A DNA stretch of 22,168 nt from positions 1 to 22,168 of the forward strand of contig JAGZGB010000024.1 in the NCBI GenBank assembly GCA_018367495.1. The letters run 5' to 3'. The position numbers were made by a program, and so were the translations under genes. The notes below the pieces were generated by a model. It was not told the origin of the DNA, ran no database searches, and saw only the letters and a list, made by a program, of their open reading frames with translations. This document shows, one piece after another, positions 13,832 through 21,136 of the stretch. Source of the DNA: Veillonella sp. Lineage in GTDB: Bacteria > Bacillota_C > Negativicutes > Veillonellales > Veillonellaceae. Every line of letters begins with the position of its first letter. The first letter of the stretch is position 1.

Positions 13832-16771
13832 TTATCGCCCCATAGGGTTCAATTTTGGTGAATTTTGATCATCGCTTTGTTGGCCTTGCTGTGAATCAGG
13901 TGGTACTTGGCCTTGTTGATCATAGATCATTGGATTTTGCTGTGCAGGTTGTTGATTTTGTTGAGGTTGACGCTGATTACGACGACGTGTATTTTGAGAT
14001 GCAGTCGGTCTAGGTTTAGTTAACTCATCAATAGATACAGCATTTGGAATAGTTACACTTGGTGTATCCTCATGTACATCATCAAGTTCACTGAAGGAAG
14101 GTCCAGTTTTAGCAGCTTGTTCAGCCTTACGTTCTGCTTCAATTTGTTGACGAGCAAGCTCTGCACGACGACGAGCATTTTCTTGTTGTTCTTTAACGCG
14201 TTGTATCGCTTCAGCTCGTTCTTTTGCTTTACGTTCAACTTCAGATTGTGCAAGAGCTTGTTGACGTGCTTCTTCCGCTTTACGTTCCGCTTCTAAATGA
14301 GCTTGATAACGTTCTTCAGCAATACGTTTTGCCTCTGCTGCTTGACGTTCAGCTTCTGCTCTTTCTGCAGCCAACCTAGCTTGCTCTGCTTTACGTGCCT
14401 CAGCAGCTACACGTGCTTCTTCTGCTTTGCGGGCTTCCTCTGCTCGATTAGCCTCTTCTATGCGACGAGCTTCCTCTGCTTTACGCAATTCTTCCTGATG
14501 TTTTGCTTCAGCCGCAACGCGTGCTTCTTCAGCTTTACGGGCAGCTTCAATTCTAACCTCTTCAGCTTTACGCGCTTCTTCTGCTCGTTTTGCTTCTGCT
14601 GCAACGCGAGCTTCCTCTGCTTTACGTGCCTCTTCTATACGAGCCTCTTCAGCCTTACGCGCCTCTTCTGCTCGGCGTGCTTCTTCTGCTTTTCTAGCTG
14701 CTTCAATACGTTGTGCTTCTAAGGCAGCTTTTGCCTCTGCCGCTTTACGAGCATCTTCTTGACGTTTCGCTTCTAACGCAGCCTTTTCAGCTGCACGTTG
14801 TGCTTCTAATGCCGCTTTTGCTTCTGCTGCTTTACGAGCTTCCTCGGCACGTCGTGCTTCTAATGCTTCTTGTTCTGCTTTTCGCTGTGCTTCTAAACGG
14901 GCCTTTTCTTCAGCAGCTAAGCGTTCTTCTTCAGCTTTTTTCGCCTCTAATGCTGCCTTTTCTGCTGCCCGTTGTGCTTCAAAACGAGCCTTAGCTTCTG
15001 CGGCTTGTCTAGCTTCTTCAGCTTTACGAGCAGCTTCAATGCGAGCAGCTCCAATTCTGCGTTCTTCTTCAGCCTTACGTGCTTCAGCTACTTTTCGATC
15101 AAGCTCAGCTTTTCTTTCAGCGTCCAATCGTTTAGCTTCTTCTGTTTGTCGCATCTCCTCAGCTTTTTTAGCTTCCAAGGCAGCTTTTTCTTTTGCAGCT
15201 TGTGCCTCTTGAGCCGCCTTCAATTCGGCCGCTTTGCGATCTGCCTCAGCTTTCTCTGCTAACTTGCGTTCCACTTCAGCATGTTTTGCTTCTGCTGCTT
15301 TACGCGCCAATTCTGCCTTTTCTGCTGCTACACGAGCTTCCTCAGCCTTCTTACGAGCTAACACTTCTTCTGCATCTTTTGCTTTTTTGAGCTGCCCCTC
15401 TTTTTTAGCATCTGCCACAGCTTTATTGCTCAATTTTTTTGTTTCTTCATGAGCAATTGTTTCTGCTTGTTTAGATGGAGTCATAGCCGATTTAGAACTA
15501 TCTACAGTTCCTTTATTGGTATCTTTACCGTTTATAGGACCTACAGGGATTTGTGTGCCACTTTGAGTTGGGTGCCCTAAAGTGTCAGTTACATCTTTTG
15601 GTACATTGACCGCAATAGTCTGATGTTTTTGTGGATTTGCAAGAGATTCAGGAATCAATAAGAATCGAATCGGCAAATTAGATGCCCCAGCAGGCATAAA
15701 ATTCAAGGTTAATAAATCCCCTGCATTATAATTCCCCATAAGACGACTATCTAATATAGTACCGTCCCCTAAGGCAGTGATGCCATCGGCACCACCAATA
15801 TAATAGGTCCGTGTATCTGTTTGACCTCGACGTGCGCCTTGTTGATGAAGTGCTTTTACCGTAAAGGACCCTGAATATGGCCCTCCAAGAGGGTTAAAAT
15901 ACAATCTAAATGGTTCATTACCTTTGGTAGGAATTTTTAAAGTATATGAAACACCATAATTACCACGGTCACGAACAAATGCTTTATTTTGCATTTCATC
16001 TACACCATTGATAAACGCATCCTCTTTGTCATTACCAATTTCAACAAAGGCACCACCTAATGTAGTATCAAAAGGTGTGGTAACCTCCATATTACGTTTA
16101 GCCCCCGTATATGTACCGCGCAATTGGATTTCATCAATAGGTAAATTCTTAGCCCAATGAGATGCATCAATGGCATCCATCCCCATAGGCAACATCATAA
16201 TACGGGCAAAGATTGGTGCCTCTGTTTTAATATCTACGATACCGGTAAATAATGCATCTTGATATACTGGTGTATTTTCCAAATCACTAAAGATTAATTG
16301 GCGCCCTTGTGGCGGAATACTTAGCGAATATAAAGGTCTCGCATTAGGACTTTCATCTAAAGGATGCTCTAAGTCCTTTCGGGATAAATCACGACCAGCC
16401 GCAAAATAATCTGGTGTAGCCACGGATTTTAACTGTCTCATCACATGAACAGTATTGGGATACGCCGTTTGATTCTCTAGTACGATAGCAATCTTATGGG
16501 GCTGATCCATTTCATTTACATGATAAAAATAGATACGTCCATTGCCATTAATTGTACCAGCGCTAAGCGTACCACCTACTGGTCCTACATATTCAGGACT
16601 GTCCGATAATAACAATGTATCGGTTTGAGATGATAAACTTGGTGGTAACGGAGAAAACTGAAAATATCCAATTGATTGTAAATCTATATCACGAGCCTCT
16701 ACATGGCCTGTAAGAGCTGCCATGGCGGCCATCGCCGTAGCTACACAATATTTTGATTTATAAGAAAACAT
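13832..16771 (-). CDS. Exported 979-aa protein with unknown N-terminal domain, long TolA-like charged helix and Gln-rich tail
   Basis: I do not recognise the family. A signal peptide is clear: KSK, then hydrophobic CVATAMAAMAALTG, with likely cleavage after VEA26. Residues 27 to about 430 form a non-repetitive, probably beta-rich domain containing FARIMMLPMGMDA, YYIGGADGITALGDGTIL and RFLLIPE. About 437-888 is almost entirely Ala, Glu, Lys, Arg in imperfect AEEARKA/AEAKRAEE repeats, as in the TolA stalk or single-alpha-helix domains. A short linker (889-919) leads to a Gln/Pro/Asn/Arg-rich disordered tail. The only Cys is in the signal peptide. No SLH, LPXTG or OmpA-type anchor is visible. 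Automated annotation might call it TolA, but TolA's N-terminal membrane anchor and C-terminal domain are absent. AGAGGT lies eight bases before the ATG, and it starts 12 bases after whiA, so it belongs to that operon. A periplasmic or envelope-spanning structural role is inference. Confidence 0.85.
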   Translation of the reverse strand: MFSYKSKYCVATAMAAMAALTGHVEARDIDLQSIGYFQFSPLPPSLSSQTDTLLLSDSPEYVGPVGGTLSAGTINGNGRIYFYHVNEMDQPHKIAIVLENQTAYPNTVHVMRQLKSVATPDYFAAGRDLSRKDLEHPLDESPNARPLYSLSIPPQGRQLIFSDLENTPVYQDALFTGIVDIKTEAPIFARIMMLPMGMDAIDASHWAKNLPIDEIQLRGTYTGAKRNMEVTTPFDTTLGGAFVEIGNDKEDAFINGVDEMQNKAFVRDRGNYGVSYTLKIPTKGNEPFRLYFNPLGGPYSGSFTVKALHQQGARRGQTDTRTYYIGGADGITALGDGTILDSRLMGNYNAGDLLTLNFMPAGASNLPIRFLLIPESLANPQKHQTIAVNVPKDVTDTLGHPTQSGTQIPVGPINGKDTNKGTVDSSKSAMTPSKQAETIAHEETKKLSNKAVADAKKEGQLKKAKDAEEVLARKKAEEARVAAEKAELARKAAEAKHAEVERKLAEKAEADRKAAELKAAQEAQAAKEKAALEAKKAEEMRQTEEAKRLDAERKAELDRKVAEARKAEEERRIGAARIEAARKAEEARQAAEAKARFEAQRAAEKAALEAKKAEEERLAAEEKARLEAQRKAEQEALEARRAEEARKAAEAKAALEAQRAAEKAALEAKRQEDARKAAEAKAALEAQRIEAARKAEEARRAEEARKAEEARIEEARKAEEARVAAEAKRAEEARKAEEVRIEAARKAEEARVAAEAKHQEELRKAEEARRIEEANRAEEARKAEEARVAAEARKAEQARLAAERAEAERQAAEAKRIAEERYQAHLEAERKAEEARQQALAQSEVERKAKERAEAIQRVKEQQENARRRAELARQQIEAERKAEQAAKTGPSFSELDDVHEDTPSVTIPNAVSIDELTKPRPTASQNTRRRNQRQPQQNQQPAQQNPMIYDQQGQVPPDSQQGQQSDDQNSPKLNPMGR
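14110..15430 (-). repeat. Imperfect short tandem repeats coding for the charged helix
   Basis: The part of the gene coding for the Ala/Glu/Lys/Arg helix consists of degenerate units of about 18-36 bp, recognisable on the plus strand as recurring versions of cttctgctttacgagcttc. Every length change in multiples of three keeps the frame, so the region could expand or contract by recombination or slippage. Boundaries are approximate. Confidence 0.75.
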
Positions 16772-16783
16772 AAATTAATACCT

Positions 16784-17731
16784 CTATATTTCTTCAAGCC
16801 CCATCGGGTCATACGTAAGTGCTAATGCTTCGATTTTTTTTAAACGATGGCCAATACCCGACTTGGATAATTCGCCATCCATCAATTCTTCAAGCTCTTT
16901 CAAGCTCGCTTCTGGATTGTCCCATCTCAATCTAGCCACAATTCGTAATTTTTCAGGCAATTCGTCTATACCAATTTCTCTATCAATGATTCGAATCGCT
17001 TTTACCTGACGTACTGCAGCATCTACAACCTTTTGCAAATTAGCAGTCTCACAATTTACTTGTCGATTAATTTGATTACGTACGGTCTTCATAATGCGCA
17101 CATTTTCAAACTCCATCAGTGCTGATTGTGCCCCCATAATTTGTAAGCAATCTGTTACTGCATCACCTTCTTTAAGGTATACCACATACTCTTCCTTTCG
17201 CTCAGTCAAGCCTGCATGAATGTGAAAGAGTCGTAACACATGGATAATTTCCTTAGCAAAATTTTCATTACCAGTCATAAACTCGAGATGATAGTCGCTT
17301 TGTGGTTTATTAACAGAGCCCCCACCTAAAAAGGCGCCCCGTAAAAAGGCCCGACGTGCCTCCATAGATTTAAGCCAACTGCGAGGAATTTGTTCAGTTA
17401 CTGGCCATAAAGCAAGGTCTTCTAAAGCCTGTCGCCCTTCTATAGAGGGCTCCACCGATAAGGTGTACATATTTTTCTTACGCAAATTTAACCCTTGTCG
17501 TACTAATACATTGGTAGGTAATTCATATTGTTTTTTTAATATGCCTAACAATCGACGAGCTACTGCATTATTTGCAGTAGCTAATCTAATACCAACAGCA
17601 CCTTTCATTCCCAGAATGATAGAACCACCCATGCGCAATAAACAAGACGCTTCAATTTTCATGGCCACATCTGTATCACTAGAGGATTCATATTGGCATA
17701 ATTCATTTTTTACATCTTCAGCAAATGACAT
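16784..17731 (-). CDS. whiA: Sporulation/cell-division regulator WhiA
   Basis: A 315-residue WhiA protein of usual length. It starts MSFAEDVKNELC, the standard N-terminus. It has a LAGLIDADG homing-endonuclease-like core at about 90-195, including LRGAFLGGGSVNKP and YHLEF, and a C-terminal helix-turn-helix region (about 220-305) ending in LSKSGIGHRLKKIEALA. WhiA binds DNA and, in non-sporulating Firmicutes, affects cell division and chromosome segregation. The core is not expected to cut DNA. AAGGGA lies upstream of the start, and the gene sits 15 bases after yvcK in the conserved rapZ-yvcK-whiA order, which supports the call strongly. Confidence 0.95.
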   Translation of the reverse strand: MSFAEDVKNELCQYESSSDTDVAMKIEASCLLRMGGSIILGMKGAVGIRLATANNAVARRLLGILKKQYELPTNVLVRQGLNLRKKNMYTLSVEPSIEGRQALEDLALWPVTEQIPRSWLKSMEARRAFLRGAFLGGGSVNKPQSDYHLEFMTGNENFAKEIIHVLRLFHIHAGLTERKEEYVVYLKEGDAVTDCLQIMGAQSALMEFENVRIMKTVRNQINRQVNCETANLQKVVDAAVRQVKAIRIIDREIGIDELPEKLRIVARLRWDNPEASLKELEELMDGELSKSGIGHRLKKIEALALTYDPMGLEEI

Positions 17732-17746
17732 AGGTATCCCTTCTCA

Positions 17747-19096
17747 TTAATGATCATCACGTTGGAGATAATACTCTAGGATATGTGGTTCAGTATCTGA
17801 TTGCATAGCATGAACAATATCCATAATTACTTTACCTAGCCGCTCAGGATCATGAACTGCAGGCTTTTTCGGACTAATTAATGTAGCTCGAATCGTACGA
17901 ATCCCTTTAGCTTGTAGCTTCTTAGTATCTAATGCCACCGGTTCAGAACCTACTGCACTATACTGCTCAACCATTTGAATTGGTAATGGACCATCATTAG
18001 CCAGTACGGTATCCACAATACCTTCACCACCATGAGCAATGAGAGCCTCTACATGATCACTTAACGTATAGCCTGTCGTTTCTCCAGGTTGAGTCATAAC
18101 ATTAGCAATGTAAATTTTATTGGCTTTACTTGCCCTTACATGAGAAGCTAGCTTATCAGTCAATAAATTAGGAATAATACTAGTATATAAACTACCAGGT
18201 CCAAAGATAATTACATCTGCTTCATCGATAGCACGCAAAGCAGCCCCCTCTGGTTTAGGCTGTGCAGGTTCACTATACATATGGCGAATACGTTTACCCG
18301 AATTAGGAATATTACTTTCACCTTCTACAGTAGTACCATCTGTCATCTCTGCTATCAACTTAACAAACTCTGTAGATGAAGGAATTACACGGCCTCGTAC
18401 ACGTAATAACTTGCTTGCCGCTTCAAGTGCTTCCTCCACATCGCCATCATATACTTGAGCCAATGCTGTAATAAAAAGATTACCAAAACTATGACCAGAT
18501 AGTTCATTTTCCCCTTCAAAGCGATAACGGAAAAGATTTTCCATAACCCCTTCTTGTTCTGCTAATGCAACCAAGCAGTTCCTCAAATCACCAGGGGCAA
18601 TCATTTTAAAGTCTTCACGTAAACGACCAGATGAACCACCATCATCAGCAACTGTAACAATAGCAGATAAATTAGATGTGTGAGTTTTCAATCCACGTAA
18701 TAAATTAGAAAGCCCTGTACCACCGCCGATAACAACAATTTTAGGCCCTTTATCTAAGCGTATATTTTGGAAAATAATATCCGATACTTTACTATCAGGA
18801 TTAGGTAATACAGCACGAATAATCGTTTTAACAACCTTACTAGTACCGATTAACATAAGAACGGCACCAATCGACAACATAACGGCACCCACAGCAATGA
18901 GTACATTATAATTGTAAAAGCCCGTCATATTATAGGAAAAGGCTAATACAATGTCTTCAAGAACAGCAAGCCATTGATAGTTAAACATCAAAGAAATGCC
19001 AATGATTAAAAGACCTACACCACAACTAAAGAGGGCAAGCCAACGTTTTATATTTAGGCCCGGAATAAGCCACCGAAACCATCTTTTTCGTAACAT
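17747..19096 (-). CDS. yvcK: YvcK/GlmR family (CofD-like) protein with membrane anchor
   Basis: A 449-residue protein of the gluconeogenesis-factor YvcK family, which binds UDP-sugars and links carbon supply to cell-wall precursor synthesis in Bacillus. The CofD-like Rossmann domain starts at about residue 118 with IVVIGGGTGLSNLLRGLK and VTVADDGGSSGRLR, followed by APGDLRNCL and IFGPGSLYTSIIPNLL. The N-terminus (about 1-115) is an extra region compared with the roughly 317-residue B. subtilis protein. It has a basic start (MLRKRWFRW) and two hydrophobic segments at about 19-39 and 63-84, so the enzyme-like domain is probably tethered to the cytoplasmic membrane. AGGGG lies five bases before the ATG. 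It starts 12 bases after rapZ and precedes whiA, the standard order. Confidence 0.93.
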   Translation of the reverse strand: MLRKRWFRWLIPGLNIKRWLALFSCGVGLLIIGISLMFNYQWLAVLEDIVLAFSYNMTGFYNYNVLIAVGAVMLSIGAVLMLIGTSKVVKTIIRAVLPNPDSKVSDIIFQNIRLDKGPKIVVIGGGTGLSNLLRGLKTHTSNLSAIVTVADDGGSSGRLREDFKMIAPGDLRNCLVALAEQEGVMENLFRYRFEGENELSGHSFGNLFITALAQVYDGDVEEALEAASKLLRVRGRVIPSSTEFVKLIAEMTDGTTVEGESNIPNSGKRIRHMYSEPAQPKPEGAALRAIDEADVIIFGPGSLYTSIIPNLLTDKLASHVRASKANKIYIANVMTQPGETTGYTLSDHVEALIAHGGEGIVDTVLANDGPLPIQMVEQYSAVGSEPVALDTKKLQAKGIRTIRATLISPKKPAVHDPERLGKVIMDIVHAMQSDTEPHILEYYLQRDDH

Positions 19097-19108
19097 AAAG
19101 ACCCCTAT

Positions 19109-20023
19109 CTAGTTACCAAGTGTTTTAATCTCATGAGGATTATAATCTTCTTCTACATTGTTTTTCATCATATCACGATGTTCTACAGAAACACGATCCC
19201 CCTTTTCTAATAGATGAGAATATAATGCTTCTGCCATGGCCACAGATCTATGCATACCTCCAGTACAACCTACAGCCACGATAAATTGAGATTTTCCCTC
19301 TTGCTCATAATTAGGCACAAGAAAATCAATGGTATCAAAGTATCGTTTTTTAAATTCCTCTGTAACTTCAAAGGAATGAATGTATTCATTTACAGCTTTT
19401 ACACGGCCTGTTTTATGCCGAAAATCTGGAATATAGAATGGATTTGGTAAAAATCGTACATCCCAAACCATATCAGCATCTAGGGGAATACCATATTTAA
19501 AGCCAAAGCTTACAACTGTAATAGACATGCCAAGGCCTTCATCCACCTGAGTAAAACGAGTTTTTAAATACTCTTTAAGACTGGCAGTTTTCATATTTGT
19601 TGTATCGATAATGAAGTCTGCTTTATGACGTACAGAATTTAAAATTTGGCGTTCCTCTTTTAATCCTGTAGTGATTAGTCCATCTGGAGCCAATGGATGG
19701 CTACGACGACTTTCTTTATATCGTCTAATTAAAGTCTCATCAGTAGCATCCATAAAGACGATTTCATAATTTACCTTCATTTCTCGTAAAGTTTCAAGAG
19801 AAGAAGAAAGGGCTTCAAAGAATTCACCACCGCGAATATCTACGACTAAAGCTACACGGTTTGTACGTTCTCCACCTTGTCGACAAATTTCACTTAGCTT
19901 AGGAATAAGTACAGGAGGAATATTATCTATACATAGATAGCCCATATCCTCTAATGCTTGTAGAACCTGAGTTTTGCCGGCACCAGACATACCTGTAACA
20001 ATTAATAAACGAAATGCTTCCAT
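19109..20023 (-). CDS. rapZ: RapZ/YvcJ nucleotide-binding protein
   Basis: At 304 residues, a P-loop protein of the RapZ family. The Walker A motif GMSGAGKT is at 11-18, the start MEAFRLLIVTG is typical, and FMDATDETLIRRYKESRRSHPL and the C-terminal VAVGCTGGMHRSVAMAEAL are family hallmarks. In E. coli RapZ is an RNase E adaptor and senses glucosamine-6-phosphate. In Firmicutes YvcJ hydrolyses nucleotides, and its targets are less clear; GlmZ-type RNAs are not expected here. A TGGAG site precedes the ATG by seven bases. It lies 12 bases after the HAD gene and 12 before yvcK, so co-transcription is likely, linking it to amino-sugar and cell-wall control. Confidence 0.95.
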   Translation of the reverse strand: MEAFRLLIVTGMSGAGKTQVLQALEDMGYLCIDNIPPVLIPKLSEICRQGGERTNRVALVVDIRGGEFFEALSSSLETLREMKVNYEIVFMDATDETLIRRYKESRRSHPLAPDGLITTGLKEERQILNSVRHKADFIIDTTNMKTASLKEYLKTRFTQVDEGLGMSITVVSFGFKYGIPLDADMVWDVRFLPNPFYIPDFRHKTGRVKAVNEYIHSFEVTEEFKKRYFDTIDFLVPNYEQEGKSQFIVAVGCTGGMHRSVAMAEALYSHLLEKGDRVSVEHRDMMKNNVEEDYNPHEIKTLGN

Positions 20024-20035
20024 AGTTTTACTCCA

Positions 20036-20848
20036 TTATAAAAGATTCTTTTCTATCCAGTGAGCTACACCATCTTCATTATGATGACCACATACTTCAT
20101 GAGCCACAGCTTTTACATGTTCCGTAGCATTTGAAACAGCTACCGAATATCCCGTTTCACTTAACATTGAAATATCATTTTCCGCATTACCAAAGGAAAT
20201 TATATTTTCTAAATCAATATGATTATCTATAGCTAATCGGGCTAATGCACGCCCTTTTGATACATTCTGAGCAGTAATCTCAAGAAAATCACATTGGCTA
20301 CGCACCAATGTAACCTGATTACCAACTAAAGGCGTTAAAATATCAATAATTCTATCAATTCCCGCGACCGTATCAATAGCAATAAGCTTATTAGGTTCAG
20401 AAGAAAGTGTATAGATTGCATCACCTAAAAATTCAGCTACAGCCCCAGTTTGATGTTCATAACGATCAGATTGCCAGTTTCTATGATGACATAGCAAATG
20501 ATCATTCACATAAGCTTGTATATGCCAATTATATTGTTGACCGAGTTGAAAAATACGATGCACTACATCTATAGGAACTGTTTGTTCAAATAGCTTATGT
20601 CCCGTTTTCAACTCCTGAATTAATCCACCAGAAAACAGAATCATAGGAACATTGCCAAGGTGTAATGCGGCACCAATTGGTTTTGCTGTTTGAAACATAC
20701 GACCTGTAGCAATAGTTATATGAACCCCCTTCTGCTGTAAACGATGTAATACATTCACTGTATACTCAGAAACAGTATTATCACTTCGTACCAAGGTTTC
20801 ATCACAATCTATAGCCACCATTTTAATATGAGAAAAAGAAGGATTCAT
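20036..20848 (-). CDS. Cof-type HAD-IIB family phosphatase
   Basis: A 270-residue haloacid dehalogenase superfamily hydrolase with a C2-type cap, the Cof/YidA type that dephosphorylates sugar phosphates or cofactors. Motif I is AIDCDETLV (Asp14 nucleophile, Asp16), motif II is ATGR (Thr48), and motif III is Lys198 in VSKGRALARLA. Motif IV reads SFGNAENDISML, so the usual GD is GN at residue 221 while ND (224-225) is kept. The cap lies between motifs II and III. AAGGAGGT four bases before the ATG fixes the start. It is the first gene of the rapZ operon, where it is not a standard member in Bacillus. The substrate cannot be predicted; involvement in sugar-phosphate balance would fit its neighbours. 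Confidence 0.9.
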   Translation of the reverse strand: MNPSFSHIKMVAIDCDETLVRSDNTVSEYTVNVLHRLQQKGVHITIATGRMFQTAKPIGAALHLGNVPMILFSGGLIQELKTGHKLFEQTVPIDVVHRIFQLGQQYNWHIQAYVNDHLLCHHRNWQSDRYEHQTGAVAEFLGDAIYTLSSEPNKLIAIDTVAGIDRIIDILTPLVGNQVTLVRSQCDFLEITAQNVSKGRALARLAIDNHIDLENIISFGNAENDISMLSETGYSVAVSNATEHVKAVAHEVCGHHNEDGVAHWIEKNLL

Positions 20849-20883
20849 TCTTACCTCCTTTACAAGTAAATCTAATACTCTTT

Positions 20884-20892
20884 ATTATACCA
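20884..20892 (-). promoter_or_regulatory. Extended -10 promoter of the HAD-rapZ-yvcK-whiA operon
   Basis: On the minus strand TGGTATAAT gives a perfect extended -10 (TG-N-TATAAT). The -35 region is weak, as is usual for this class. The start near 20877 gives a leader of about 30 nt holding only the AAGGAGGT site. Confidence 0.55.
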
Positions 20893-21090
20893 TTTATATA
20901 GCTTATATAGATAGAAATATACAGTAATACATCACTATAAAATCGAATTTCAAAACACATGAGTCAACTTTATTAGTAACCAAATTTATTAGTAATAAAT
21001 ATTACATGAAATTACTCAGCATATTACTAAAATAGCATAAAAAAGGGTGTTCTATATCAATTTATTATAGGAATATATATTAACCACAAA
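20893..21090. other. AT-rich intergenic region with short direct repeats
   Basis: No gene or RNA is visible. TTTATTAGTAA occurs at 20969-20979 and 20985-20995 (16-bp period), and a related inverted copy, ATTACTAA, lies close to 21025. These could be a binding site upstream of the HAD promoter, but AT-rich sequence produces such repeats by chance. Confidence 0.35.
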
Positions 21091-21118
21091 AAAAGAGACT
21101 CCCGAAGGAGTCTCTTTT
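21091..21118 (-). terminator. Strong terminator of the SLH porin gene
   Basis: A perfect 12-bp stem (AAAAGAGACTCC and GGAGTCTCTTTT) capped on the minus strand by a C-UUCG-G tetraloop, followed by a run of T. It lies 18 bases after the porin stop codon. The very stable loop fits a highly transcribed gene. Confidence 0.95.
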
Positions 21119-21136
21119 ATATGGTTAACTATCAAA

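Noticed and set aside
14072..15452. Several plus-strand open frames rich in Phe, Ser, Cys and Leu opposite the coiled-coil gene
   Set aside because: They are the antisense reading of the Ala/Glu/Lys/Arg repeats, whose composition avoids stop codons on the other strand. They lack ribosome binding sites and sensible protein composition.
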